From: G965240365 sp965240365
GTDB taxonomy: Bacteria > Pseudomonadota > Gammaproteobacteria > Eutrophobiales > Eutrophobiaceae
Direction of reading: 5' to 3'
Length of the DNA: 64,000 bases
Assembly (NCBI GenBank): GCA_965240365.1
Contig: OZ251218.1
Span: forward strand, 992,001 to 1,056,000
Below the pieces are notes generated by a model that was not told the origin of the DNA, ran no database searches, and was given only the letters and a program-made list of their open reading frames with translations. Positions 51,508 through 60,474 of this stretch are shown piece after piece (the stretch's first letter is position 1; each line of letters opens with the position of its first letter). The position numbers and the translations under genes were made by a program.

Positions 51508-52458
51508 TCAGGGCGTGGCGGATTTATTTTGTATGGATTCAAACCCCGACAGATCATTGCAGAGCTTGACCAGATCGGCGGCGCTCATCGGCCCTTGACC
51601 TTCGGCCAGCCGCTCACCATAAAAGACATGCAGGGAGGTATGGTAAAACGACAGGATGGCCGCCCGAAAGGGCGTGAATTCCGCTCTTTCAGAAAAGAAT
51701 CGCTCCAGTTTGCCGACAAATAAAACAGCGCCGGCACACTGATTAAAGGCATGGTGGGTCGCCCTCAGCGCGGCAAGATAACGCGGGTCATCGATCTCTT
51801 TGGCCGTTATGGATTTGGCAAGTTTACGCGCGTGCCTGAACGGAAACTGCCTGTTTGAGAATAACAGCCCCGCTCTCCACAGATACAGCAATATAAACAG
51901 CAGGATAAGCAAAACCAGCGCGCCAATTCGCAACAGCAGGGCTTGAGTATCATGCAGCGGGGCGCGCAGATCTGCCAGGGGAGACAGGCCGCTGCCTTCG
52001 CCGATGGCCACGCCCGAACGCGCAATGGGCTTGACCGGCGACATAAAAAACTGCCAGGCCGGGATCTGTATTGACGCTTTATTATTGCTGGCGTCGGTCA
52101 ATAACAGGCGGAAGCCGGGTATTTTTCTCTCTGTCACGACCAGCGGCGCGTAGAAAAGCTGGTAAGTCAACAGCAGATCATAACGATAACCCGCCTTTCT
52201 GTCCGAACTGTGGATGTCTATGGCCTTGAGATCCAGCCAGTAATTTAACGGCCCCGGCTCGGGCATGGCGCCTTCCGACAGATAAAATGCTTGCCTGGTG
52301 GTAAAACTGATTTTCTGTTGGATCAGATCGCCGACAAAAAAACCATAAGTCCTCGGCATGTCTATATTCAGGGAACTGACGGCCTTTTCTATACTTATCT
52401 GCTCGGCATGGGCGCCGTGACAGGCAAGCAGAAAAATGAGGAAAAGCAGATTTTTCAT
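51508..52458 (-). CDS. mxaA: MxaA, methanol oxidation assembly protein
   Basis: 316 residues. Signal peptide (LLFLIFLLACHGAHA), periplasmic domain (NIDMPRTYGFFVGDLIQQKI), one transmembrane helix at about 178-198 (LLRIGALVLLILLFILLYLW) and a cytoplasmic helical domain (RYLAALRATHHAFNQCAGAV). MxaA is required for calcium insertion into methanol dehydrogenase. It overlaps mxaS by 4 bp and ends 7 bp before mxaC. Confidence 0.88.
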   Translation of the reverse strand: MKNLLFLIFLLACHGAHAEQISIEKAVSSLNIDMPRTYGFFVGDLIQQKISFTTRQAFYLSEGAMPEPGPLNYWLDLKAIDIHSSDRKAGYRYDLLLTYQLFYAPLVVTERKIPGFRLLLTDASNNKASIQIPAWQFFMSPVKPIARSGVAIGEGSGLSPLADLRAPLHDTQALLLRIGALVLLILLFILLYLWRAGLLFSNRQFPFRHARKLAKSITAKEIDDPRYLAALRATHHAFNQCAGAVLFVGKLERFFSERAEFTPFRAAILSFYHTSLHVFYGERLAEGQGPMSAADLVKLCNDLSGFESIQNKSATP

Positions 52459-53267
52459 CGCTCGGCAAAATATTCGGTCATGGCGCCCGGTTCAAACTCG
52501 TCTTCCATAAAGAAACCGGTCACACCGGCCTCGGAAAAAAGACGATTTAATTTTTTCTTTCTGTTTTTCCACCTGTTCTCGTACAGTTGTTTTTTGGCGG
52601 GCGTGAAAAAAATCGTCCGGCCGGTGCCGGATTCGGCGTCCTGCAGTTTGGAAATGCCGAAGCGCGGATATTGCCACTCCCGTCTGTTCCAGATCACGAC
52701 CGGCGCCAGCCAGTGATTTTGAAATGAGGCCAGCACGCGGGCTATAAAGCTGTCTTCAAGATGATAATCGGAAACCAGAAATATTAATGAACCCCTGGCC
52801 GGCAGCCGCTTGTGGACCTGCGCCAATGCCGCCGCGCTTTTGCCATATTGTCCGGTTTTATCCACAAAAGCGGCAAGATTAAACGTATGGATATCGTGAA
52901 CAGGCAGTTCAGTGATGTCTTCATTGCAATAAAAGCATTTATATTTATCCTTGAATTTTTCTATTGACAGCACGGCCGAATAAATAAACCGGTTAATCTG
53001 CTCTATCCTGCCCGCGTAACGCATTGACGCCGAGCCGTCAATAATTATCGTTACCGGAACCCGGCTGCGCTGATAATAACGCCGGACCTGAATCTCCCGC
53101 CGCGCATCGCGGACCGTGGCCCTTATGTCTATGCGCCTGGCATCCGGGAATTTGGAGAAGGCCTCAATGCTATAAAAATCATTGCCGCTGCCCGCCGTCA
53201 AACTCCTGTGAGCGCCGGGCCAGTAATTTCTGTTATTGTTGCTTATCTTATAAAAAAAGGTTTCCAT
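52455..53267 (-). CDS. mxaS: MxaS, DUF58-type protein
   Basis: 270 residues from the ATG at 53267, 19 bp after the mxaR stop; upstream in-frame Mets would overlap mxaR. Pattern of DUF58: FPDARRIDIRATVRDARREI, VTIIIDGSASMRY (VWA-like), GSLIFLVSDYH, and PVVIWNRREWQYP. Acts with the MoxR ATPase and VWA proteins. No transmembrane segment. No clear Shine-Dalgarno, so coupling to mxaR is likely. Confidence 0.86.
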   Translation of the reverse strand: METFFYKISNNNRNYWPGAHRSLTAGSGNDFYSIEAFSKFPDARRIDIRATVRDARREIQVRRYYQRSRVPVTIIIDGSASMRYAGRIEQINRFIYSAVLSIEKFKDKYKCFYCNEDITELPVHDIHTFNLAAFVDKTGQYGKSAAALAQVHKRLPARGSLIFLVSDYHLEDSFIARVLASFQNHWLAPVVIWNRREWQYPRFGISKLQDAESGTGRTIFFTPAKKQLYENRWKNRKKKLNRLFSEAGVTGFFMEDEFEPGAMTEYFAER

Positions 53268-53286
53268 AAAATAATTTTCAGACTGT

Positions 53287-54303
53287 TCATGGCGAAGGCA
53301 CCATATCAATGACCGCATTAATAAGTTTCGGCATGATTTCTTTGCGGCGATATTCAAAGGCGGGGCTTAAAAACACGCGGTGCGCCATGCCGGAATAAAA
53401 AACAGCGTGTAGATCCTCGGGTATGACAACCGAGCGCTCATTAAGCCAGGCGGAAACCTTTGCCGCCTTGACCAGCATGCTGACGCCGCGCGGACTGACA
53501 CCGGCCCTTACCAGCTCTTTCGTATCAATATCAAGCCTTGCCAGAAGCGGCTGATCCGGATGACGCAGGGCATGGCACAGGGCAATGATATAACGGCGGA
53601 CTTCAGGCGCTATCCGGATCCCGGACTGTATCTGTTTTGCTATATTATTGATTTCAGTATGTTCGACAATCCCGCGCTTTAGCGTGGCCAGTAACTCATC
53701 GGTGTCATGAAAGCGGGTGTCAAAGGCCAATGAATCGAGGATATCATCCTGATCGGGCGTATTGACATTAATTTCAAAAAAGAATCGATCTCTGGCCGCG
53801 GCCGGAAGTTCAAAGGTTTCTTCGCGCTCGATTTTATTTCTGTCTGCAAATACGAGCAAATGCGGAAAAGAGTAGGTGGTATCAAAGGCCTGGGCGCTGC
53901 GCTCGGCCATAATGCGCAGCAATAGCGAGTGTACCTGGGGTCTGGCCCGGTTTATCTCATTAAAGAATAAGGTGGTGATGGCCGAGTCATGGCGGATAAC
54001 CGGGCCGGGCCGCATGACCGGCGCGCCCTCCGAGTCTATATAGGTGTTATAGAGCAGGTCATTGGGCATCAGGTCTATGGTGCCTTCCACCCTTTCATAA
54101 CTGCCGCCGATACAGACGGAAAAGGCCCTGAGCATTGTCGTCTTGCCAACCCCGACATCGCCCTCAAGCAGGACATGCCCCCTTGCGAATATTGCGATCA
54201 GTATCTGCCGGACAACGGACTCCTGGCCTAAAATAATCTGATTGACTTCATTCTCTATTGATCGCGCCTTGTCCCTCCATTCATTGAGGTTTTCGATATT
54301 CAA
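53287..54303 (-). CDS. mxaR: MxaR, MoxR-family AAA+ ATPase
   Basis: 338 residues from a TTG at 54303 with GGAG 11 bases upstream. Walker A LLEGDVGVGKTTML, Walker B region TTLFFNEINRARPQVHSLLL (Asn where most MoxR proteins have Asp), sensor ADRNKIEREETFELPAAARD and RAGVSPRGVSMLVKAAKVSA. The founding function of MoxR is in methanol dehydrogenase maturation. Separated from mxaI by a diverged five-hairpin element (54409-54528). Confidence 0.93.
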   Translation of the reverse strand: MNIENLNEWRDKARSIENEVNQIILGQESVVRQILIAIFARGHVLLEGDVGVGKTTMLRAFSVCIGGSYERVEGTIDLMPNDLLYNTYIDSEGAPVMRPGPVIRHDSAITTLFFNEINRARPQVHSLLLRIMAERSAQAFDTTYSFPHLLVFADRNKIEREETFELPAAARDRFFFEINVNTPDQDDILDSLAFDTRFHDTDELLATLKRGIVEHTEINNIAKQIQSGIRIAPEVRRYIIALCHALRHPDQPLLARLDIDTKELVRAGVSPRGVSMLVKAAKVSAWLNERSVVIPEDLHAVFYSGMAHRVFLSPAFEYRRKEIMPKLINAVIDMVPSP

Positions 54304-54408
54304 TTTATCTTTAACTCCGAATCAATAAAGAGGGCGACAGTCTCTGGCTGCCGCTCATTTAAGCATGCGCGGTGGTCTTTGGAGTGAAGTTAAGATTAAC
54401 TTTTTTGA

Positions 54409-54528
54409 GGAAAGCCCTGAATCAATTCAAGGTTTTCCACAGCACAGGGATGCGCCGTCAAAGTCAAGCTGAAGACGCGCCACGGCGCAAGGCCCCGGCA
54501 AGTCCATCCCGGACTTACCGGAGCTTCC
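54409..54528. mobile_element. Diverged five-hairpin element between mxaI and mxaR
   Basis: 120 bp with recognisable modules: GGAAAGCCCTGAAT/ATTCAAGGTTTTCC (A), GCACAGGGATGCGCC (B), a decayed C, GCGCCACGGCGC (D) and AAGTCCATCCCGGACTT ending GGAGCTTCC (E). Begins 7 bp after the mxaI stop. In the mRNA it would form strong hairpins exactly where stoichiometry drops from structural subunits to assembly factors. Confidence 0.75.
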
Positions 54529-54534
54529 TTGATA

Positions 54535-54810
54535 CTAGCTGTCGGTTGGCCACTTGCCCGTTTTCTTGAATTGGGCGGCCTTTTCGGCATTTCTTTTTTC
54601 CATGTCCGATAATGCCTGTATCTGCTTTTCCAGTTCGGTCTTGCTGTGCTTGGGATCGTACTTGGAACCTGCAATTTTTTCAGGATAGCCCGGTTTGGCC
54701 TCCCAGCAGTCTCCCGGAGTCTTGCAGTTGGTGCCGTCGTAGGCATGTAAAGAACCCGCGGCCAGGATTCCCGCCGCACAAACCAAAGATAATTTCAATG
54801 TAGATTTCAT
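54535..54810 (-). CDS. mxaI: Methanol dehydrogenase small subunit
   Basis: 91 residues from the ATG at 54810, with AGGAGGAG 8 bases upstream. Signal peptide (LSLVCAAGILAAGSLHA), mature start YDGTNCKTPGDCWEAKPG, then YPEKIAGSKYDPKHSKTELE: the MxaI hallmark with its disulfide pair. The long charged helix lies along the MxaF subunit. Its presence shows that this is the Ca-type (MxaFI) enzyme, not a stand-alone XoxF. Confidence 0.97.
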   Translation of the reverse strand: MKSTLKLSLVCAAGILAAGSLHAYDGTNCKTPGDCWEAKPGYPEKIAGSKYDPKHSKTELEKQIQALSDMEKRNAEKAAQFKKTGKWPTDS

Positions 54811-54951
54811 CTGTGAATCTCCTCCTGTGTTTAAAAACTGAATAAAACCGTTGGCATCCATGCCGCTTTACCTCCATATTATTGTTAAAAATTTAATTTT
54901 TCCAAGCCCCCGCGCGACACGGGAATTCAGAAACCTGTCAATGCCAATATG

Positions 54952-55518
54952 TTACGACTGTTCCTGATGTCTCTTCAGGGCCTCTTCATAATCTTTGGGC
55001 ATCGTAGCCGGTGAAAAGTTGGCGCGCTGCTCATCATTCAACCAGTCGGCCTTTTCGACGCTGCCCCAGTAAATACTCCTTATATAACTGATCACCTTCA
55101 ACATTTCGTCAAGCGTGAGTTGCTTGTATTGAGGCCCCATCATCGCGCGGGCGCCGCCGTAAGTGGTCTCAAACAGGCCCTTGTCGCTCTTGTTTTTGGG
55201 GTAAGTCCAGTAATCATCACCGAGCGCCGGCCCCAGTTTGCCCTCGGCATACTTTCCATGACAGCCGGAACAGGCCGTTAAATATAAGTCTGCGCCTGTT
55301 ACCAGCGCGGCCTCATTGCCGTGATACAGATTTTCGCCTGTATTTAAAAAATGTTTCAGTTCTTTGGTTTCCTCGCCTTTCTTGGCAAAGGAAAAATCAA
55401 GCTGCTCGCCCGTGATGGTGTGTCTGAATAATAATTGCGCCTGGGTGTACGAGGCATAAGGGAGTATGACCGCGACCAACAGCGCTATGACCGGGACTGT
55501 TTTTATTATTTTTTTCAT
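54952..55518 (-). CDS. mxaG: Cytochrome c-L, electron acceptor of methanol dehydrogenase
   Basis: 188 residues. Signal peptide (VIALLVAVILPYASYTQA), haem motif CSGCH near residue 85, likely Met ligand in YGGARAMMGP. Class I-like cytochrome c-L specific to methanol oxidation, which takes electrons from PQQ in MxaF. Overlaps mxaJ by 4 bp (ATGA). Between it and mxaI there are 141 bp with no other feature. Confidence 0.95.
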   Translation of the reverse strand: MKKIIKTVPVIALLVAVILPYASYTQAQLLFRHTITGEQLDFSFAKKGEETKELKHFLNTGENLYHGNEAALVTGADLYLTACSGCHGKYAEGKLGPALGDDYWTYPKNKSDKGLFETTYGGARAMMGPQYKQLTLDEMLKVISYIRSIYWGSVEKADWLNDEQRANFSPATMPKDYEEALKRHQEQS

Positions 55519-56363
55519 TTGTTTGCCGCGCTTACGATCGGCACGCCCTCGTCTTTAAGAATCTTCATAATTTTCGTTTTACTCGCCGCCAGCGCCTTGT
55601 CCAGTTCGGACAAAAGGGCCTGCTCTCCCTCTCTTACGCCCAGCGACTGACTGTAATACTGGGCCACGGTTTCTCCCATGGCGTCCGTATCCGTTGCATT
55701 TTTCACGATTTTCATCGTCAGCGGAACCGCCGAGCCGTTGACATAGCGGGCGACTTCCGGCCCCCACAATACCGCGATATCGGCCTTGCCGCTCGCCACT
55801 TCGTTCACGAGCTTTTCAGGATGATAGCGGGCGTAGGAATTTCTTCTTGATTTAAAATCAATCAGCGACATCAGGTAATTGAAGTTTTGTTCGTATTTGC
55901 CGATCTTTCTGATCATGGGTTCTGCCGCCGAACCCGGAACGAAGGCAAATTTATCCAGCTTTTTCAGGTCCGGGCTTTGCCAGCTATCTATGTCCAGCCC
56001 TCTACCGGCCTGATAGACAAAGACATAACCCGAGCGGTAATAAGGCTTGCTGGTCAGAACGCGCTTATCATCGACATCCAGCCCCATGACCACATCGCAC
56101 TCACCCTTCGAGAGGTAATCGTTGACAATAAAGATTGCCGCGCGGTCGGACCAGACATATTCAACCTGGCGCCCCATTGCCCCGGCTAGGACCTCGGCAA
56201 TCCGGTTTTCAAAACCTTCCTTGTTGCTGTTTGAGTAAGGCAACTCATCCTTGGCGGCACAGACACGCAGGGTATTTTGATGGTTGGCGGCTTGCGCCTT
56301 AGATAATAAAAAAACGCTGAACAGGGACAGGACAAGCAGTTTTACAAGGTATTCTTTTGACAT
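55515..56363 (-). CDS. mxaJ: MxaJ, periplasmic methanol oxidation protein
   Basis: 282 residues from the ATG at 56363. Signal peptide (LVLSLFSVFLLSKAQAA), then a periplasmic substrate-binding-protein fold: LRVCAAKDELPYSNSNKEGF, AGAMGRQVEYVWSDRAAIFI, CDVVMGLDVDDKRVLTSKPY. MxaJ is required for methanol dehydrogenase maturation or stability in studied species. Lies 119 bp downstream of mxaF, beyond an intrinsic-terminator-like hairpin. Confidence 0.93.
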   Translation of the reverse strand: MSKEYLVKLLVLSLFSVFLLSKAQAANHQNTLRVCAAKDELPYSNSNKEGFENRIAEVLAGAMGRQVEYVWSDRAAIFIVNDYLSKGECDVVMGLDVDDKRVLTSKPYYRSGYVFVYQAGRGLDIDSWQSPDLKKLDKFAFVPGSAAEPMIRKIGKYEQNFNYLMSLIDFKSRRNSYARYHPEKLVNEVASGKADIAVLWGPEVARYVNGSAVPLTMKIVKNATDTDAMGETVAQYYSQSLGVREGEQALLSELDKALAASKTKIMKILKDEGVPIVSAANK

Positions 56364-56429
56364 GGATTTATCGCGCTCCACTGGATATGCGGGAGATCAG
56401 TTCCCGGGGATATAAAAATCAATCTGCTG

Positions 56430-56463
56430 AAAAAAGCAGGGCAGTAACAAATTGTTACTGCCC
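56430..56463 (-). terminator. Attenuator-like hairpin between mxaF and mxaJ
   Basis: On the minus strand GGGCAGTAACA-ATT-TGTTACTGCCC (11-bp perfect stem) is followed by TGC and a T6 run. It begins 19 bp after the mxaF stop. A partial terminator or 3-prime-end stabiliser here would give mxaF transcript in excess over the downstream genes. Confidence 0.8.
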
Positions 56464-56481
56464 TTTTCCAAGAAAACAGAT

Positions 56482-58356
56482 TTACATCTCGAATTCGCCG
56501 AGACTCAGGTCTGAGTAAGGACCTTTGCCGTCAAGTGAAAACGCGATGAAACCACCCCCCATCTGGGTATGTTTGGCCAACTCCTTGAAGGCGCCCACGG
56601 CGCCCAGGCCCGCGGACGGGTCATTCAGGTCAAAGACCAGGCCGACCGCCGGCCAGCCGCCGACACCATAATTGATGCCCACGTACTGGATACCGTCATG
56701 CTGGTAGGTCATGGGATGGCCGATTGCGCCCGAGGGCAGCTTGAACTTCCACAACAACTCGCCCGTATCGGAATTACGCGCCTTGATGAATCCATCCAGG
56801 GTGCCGTAAAAGACCAGGTCTCCGGCGGTTGCCATGGTGCCGCCCCAAACGGCGAACTTCTCCATTTTTTCCCATTTGAATTCGCCGGAAATGGCGTTGT
56901 AGGCCTTGACCTGGCCCGAGCCGGTGCCTTTCTGGCGGTCGCCCTTCGGCCCCGGATAACTCCATACGTTGGCGCCAACGAAGAACTGGCCGGCCCGATA
57001 AGGCAGCATAAACGGTTCCCAATCCATGCAGAGATGGTTCAGACCCAGGAAAAACAACCGCTTGTTGGGGTCATAGGAATCAACGCCCTGATTATGAAAA
57101 CCCATTGCCGAGGGACAGACCTCGCGCGAACGGTGATTCATGCGGGTTTGATATTCCGGGTCACGAATCGGCAGGCCCGTTTCCAGATCGACTTTCTTGA
57201 CCCAGTTGGCGGTTTCATCCATTTTGTCCGCCGAGACCAGATCGCCGGTCTCACGGTCAAGGGTATAGACGATGCCGTTGCGATCCGGATGGGTCAGGAG
57301 CTTGCGCATCTTGCCGTTCTTGTCCCTTTGCTCGGACAGCATCATGACATTCACGCCCGCGTAATCCCATTCGTCATGCGGTGTTTTCTGGTAGGCAAAC
57401 TTGGCCAGACCGGTATCGGCGTCACGTCCCCAGATCGCCATGGTCCACTTGTTGTCGCCGGGGCGCATGGTTTCATTCCAGGGCGAGGGATTGCCGGAAC
57501 CGTAATAGAAAAGATTGGTATCCGGGTCATAGGCATACCAGCCCCAGTTGGTGCCGCCGCCGATCTTCCAGGCGTCGCCTTCCCAGGTGGAAAGACCCAG
57601 GCCCTTCTGGCCGTAATGCGGATTATCGCTGTTGAAATTCCTGCCAAGGCCAAGCTCGTCATCGGGACCGGTGGCATACCAGCGCCACGCCATTTCACCG
57701 GTGTGGATATCATAGGCCGTCACATAACCGCGCACACCCAGTTCCGCGCCGGAAGAACCCTGAATAACCAGATTCTTGATGACATAGGGCGCGGCCGTTT
57801 CGGTCTGCCCCACGCTGATGTCGCCATTCTCGACTTCCCAGTGCAATTCACCGGTCTTGGCGTTCAAGACCACCACTTTCCCGTCAAGCTGGCTCTTCAC
57901 GATCATCGGCGGCAGTTTTGAGTCGCCGGGCCAGTAGGCAAGTCCCCTGTTGACCAGATCACAACAGGCCACGGCCCGCGCGGCCGGGTCCTGCTTGGGT
58001 TTATGCTCCCAGACAATGATGCCGGGTTCATCCAGGTTCATCGCAAAGGTGTTATTGGGGAAAGGGCTGTGGATATACATCATCCCGTCGATTACCAGCG
58101 GGGCGCCCTCATGGCCGTGTAGCAGGCCGGTTGAAAAAGACCATGATGGACGCAAGTCCTTCACGTTACGCTTGTTGATCTGGGTCATCTTGCTGAAATG
58201 GTCGCAGTCATAGTTTTTGCACTGCATGACCCAGTTTCTATCGTCCTCGGCCAGTTTCACCAGCTTTTGATTGGCGCTGGCATTCATGCTCAGAGTAGAT
58301 AACGAGAATACGGCAACAACGCCGGACAATAGAGTAGTCAGTATTTTACTGTTCAT
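56482..58356 (-). CDS. mxaF: Methanol dehydrogenase large subunit (PQQ, calcium type)
   Basis: 624 residues from the ATG at 58356, with AGGAGGG 7 bases upstream. Signal peptide, mature region near ANQKLVKLAEDD, vicinal cysteines in AVACCDLVNRG, PQQ/Ca ligands in GSSGAELGVRGY, YGSGNPSPWNETMRPGDNKW and TPHDEWDYAGVNVMMLSE. The residue two after the catalytic Asp is Ala (D-Y-A), as in MxaF; lanthanide XoxF enzymes have Asp there. Eight tryptophan-docking blades. Oxidises methanol to formaldehyde in the periplasm. First gene of mxaFJGIRSACKLD. Confidence 0.97.
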   Translation of the reverse strand: MNSKILTTLLSGVVAVFSLSTLSMNASANQKLVKLAEDDRNWVMQCKNYDCDHFSKMTQINKRNVKDLRPSWSFSTGLLHGHEGAPLVIDGMMYIHSPFPNNTFAMNLDEPGIIVWEHKPKQDPAARAVACCDLVNRGLAYWPGDSKLPPMIVKSQLDGKVVVLNAKTGELHWEVENGDISVGQTETAAPYVIKNLVIQGSSGAELGVRGYVTAYDIHTGEMAWRWYATGPDDELGLGRNFNSDNPHYGQKGLGLSTWEGDAWKIGGGTNWGWYAYDPDTNLFYYGSGNPSPWNETMRPGDNKWTMAIWGRDADTGLAKFAYQKTPHDEWDYAGVNVMMLSEQRDKNGKMRKLLTHPDRNGIVYTLDRETGDLVSADKMDETANWVKKVDLETGLPIRDPEYQTRMNHRSREVCPSAMGFHNQGVDSYDPNKRLFFLGLNHLCMDWEPFMLPYRAGQFFVGANVWSYPGPKGDRQKGTGSGQVKAYNAISGEFKWEKMEKFAVWGGTMATAGDLVFYGTLDGFIKARNSDTGELLWKFKLPSGAIGHPMTYQHDGIQYVGINYGVGGWPAVGLVFDLNDPSAGLGAVGAFKELAKHTQMGGGFIAFSLDGKGPYSDLSLGEFEM

Positions 58357-58985
58357 TAAAAAACCCTCCTCTACCATAATTGTTTTTCTGCTTCACCCGA
58401 ATCCTCCAGTTAAACCGAAAACCCGGTTGGCAGAATCACTAAGGTTGATAATTAAAAACTGATTCTGAATATGAAATACAGAATTTTTGATCCATTAAGG
58501 ATGAAGCGAAGTCTTACACATGGTTTTTTATTTTCAAGAGGCAAAAATAATCAATTAGATAGGGAAAAATTCATAATTTATATATGAATAAACCCAAAAT
58601 AAATCTGCCACCATCCGGAAATCCAGTGAATGTCCGGCCCCGCGACAAACCGGCCCAGCCACCCGGCAAGGCCGCGGACATTCAAAAAAATCCCTTATTA
58701 AAATCAGATCGCCGGGCTAAAAGGCCCGCCGGGCCTGCTTGAGATGCTCGCTATTGAGCAAGGCGATTAACCCGCGGGACGCGCTCCCGGGCCACCCGCC
58801 AACAGGCCGGATTTTGACTATTGCGCGTATCCCGGGGCAAAGTATTTTGCGCCCGGTATGATGAATATAAAACCGGTGGAAGGGTGTTGAAAATAGCAAG
58901 TCTGCGCGGCGCGGTGTCCACTTTTATAAGGCCATATCACTCGACAGATATTAAATGAGAATCTCAGCCCGGCCGGTCGGCTGCC
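58357..58985. promoter_or_regulatory. AT-rich region upstream of mxaF
   Basis: 629 bp without a convincing gene between mxaF and the glmM stop. The 200 bp next to mxaF are strikingly AT-rich compared with the flanking genes and must hold the mxaF promoter and a leader of unknown length; no sequence scores clearly as -35/-10. The part near 58620-58740 has GC-rich inverted segments that could terminate glmM transcription, but none has a T-run. Confidence 0.5.
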
Positions 58986-60341
58986 TTAGCCCTGTCGATC
59001 CAGTTCCTGCCGCACAATATCCGCCAGTTGCCCCGCCAGGCGCTCTGCCAGGGATTGGTCTTCGCCCTCTACCATTACCCGCATCACCGGCTCCGTGCCC
59101 GAGGGCCTCACCACGACCCGGCCGCTATCGCCGAGGACCTGTTCGATGTCTTTGCAGGCAGACTTGATGCGCTCATTCCCTGCCATGTCTGCCGCTTTGT
59201 CCTTCAGTTCGACCTTGCGCATGGCCTGCGGAATCCTGGTCACGGCCCGTGTCAACCCGGCGAGTGTCTTGTCTTGCCCCGCCATTGCCTCCAGCACCTG
59301 CAACGCGGCAATAATGCCATCGCCGGTGGTGGCTATATCCAGGTTGATAATATGTCCCGAGGTCTCGCCGCCCAGGATCAGCCCTTCCTGCTGTAAACGC
59401 TCGGTGATATAGCGATCACCCACGCACGTGCGCAGGAAATTAAGGCCCAGGGCCCGGATCGCCCTTTCCAGGCCGAGATTGCTCATGACGGTGCCCACAA
59501 CGGCGCCGTTCAATTTTTGGCGCTGGTGTTCAGCAATGATATAAAGAATGTCGTCGCCATCGACCTGATCACCGTTATGATTCACCATGATCAAGCGATC
59601 GGCGTCACCGTCCAGCGCAATACCCAGATCGGCGCGGGAGTCCGTGACCTGTTGACACAGGCTTTCAGGCGAGGTGGCACCACAGCCGGCGTTGATATTG
59701 AGCCCGTCCGGCGAGACGCCCAGGCAACGCACCTTGGCCCCCAGCGCCTTAAACACCGCCGGCGCAATCTGGTAGGCCGCGCCATTGGCGCAATCCAGCA
59801 CGATATTCAGGCCGCTCAAGTCAAGCCTTCGGCTGAATCGGGATGTGCAAAACTCGATATAACGCGCGGGCGCGTCATCAATACGGTTTGCCTTGCCCAG
59901 ATCGCGCGATTCCACCGATTGCAGCGGGCGCTTGAGTTCCTGCTCGATTTCGAGTTCGACCGCATCGGAGAGTTTGCCGCCGTCAGCGGCAAAAAACTTG
60001 ATGCCGTTATCATGGAAGGCGTTATGCGAGGCGCTGATCACAATGCCCGCCTGGGCGTCGGTGTGTCTGGTCAGAAATGCGATCGCGGGCGTGGGCATGG
60101 GGCCAAGCAGGCCAATATCCACGCCGGCCGCCGACAGACCGGCTTCCAGGGCGGATTCAAGCATATAGCCCGATATGCGCGTGTCCTTGCCGACCAGGAC
60201 CGGACCATCGCCTTTGCGGGCCAGGACACGGCCGGCCGCCCAGCCCAGTCTCAGGATAAAATCGGGCTTGATGACAGCGTGACCGACACGACCGCGAATG
60301 CCGTCGGTGCCGAAGTATTTTCGTTTATTATTGTTATTAAT
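58986..60341 (-). CDS. glmM: Phosphoglucosamine mutase, apparent ATT start
   Basis: 451 residues if started at ATT (60339-60341); the frame upstream of this has no ATG, GTG or TTG before a TAA, yet encodes NNNNKRKYFGTDGIRGRVGH, the conserved N-terminus. Other motifs: active serine ISASHNAFHDNGIKFF, metal loop ALDGDADRLIM, and VRPSGTEPVMRVMVEG. The first ATG (60164) would remove about 59 essential residues. Makes glucosamine 1-phosphate for cell-wall synthesis. Separated from ftsH by a terminator, with no folP in between. Confidence 0.93.
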   Translation of the reverse strand: MNNNNKRKYFGTDGIRGRVGHAVIKPDFILRLGWAAGRVLARKGDGPVLVGKDTRISGYMLESALEAGLSAAGVDIGLLGPMPTPAIAFLTRHTDAQAGIVISASHNAFHDNGIKFFAADGGKLSDAVELEIEQELKRPLQSVESRDLGKANRIDDAPARYIEFCTSRFSRRLDLSGLNIVLDCANGAAYQIAPAVFKALGAKVRCLGVSPDGLNINAGCGATSPESLCQQVTDSRADLGIALDGDADRLIMVNHNGDQVDGDDILYIIAEHQRQKLNGAVVGTVMSNLGLERAIRALGLNFLRTCVGDRYITERLQQEGLILGGETSGHIINLDIATTGDGIIAALQVLEAMAGQDKTLAGLTRAVTRIPQAMRKVELKDKAADMAGNERIKSACKDIEQVLGDSGRVVVRPSGTEPVMRVMVEGEDQSLAERLAGQLADIVRQELDRQG

Positions 60342-60474
60342 GGCCTTGCAACCGGGTTGGTTTTAATCTGTGCTTTCTGTTTTGCGATATAAAACCGCAG
60401 TCATTTGCGGCAATAATTCTGGGGATAAAAACCGCCCGATTCAAGCACAAATGACAAGAAAACATGAGGGATAT

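Noticed and set aside
56569..57921. 450-codon plus-strand frame opposite mxaF
   Set aside because: Antisense to a certain gene with perfect family motifs; no ribosome site or recognisable domain.
56482..58356. Lanthanide-dependent XoxF
   Set aside because: The residue two after the catalytic aspartate is alanine (DEWDYAG), and a mxaI small-subunit gene is present, so MxaF is the better call.
58717..58899. Possible small gene upstream of mxaF
   Set aside because: No ribosome site, no family resemblance, and start and end fall in ordinary intergenic sequence.
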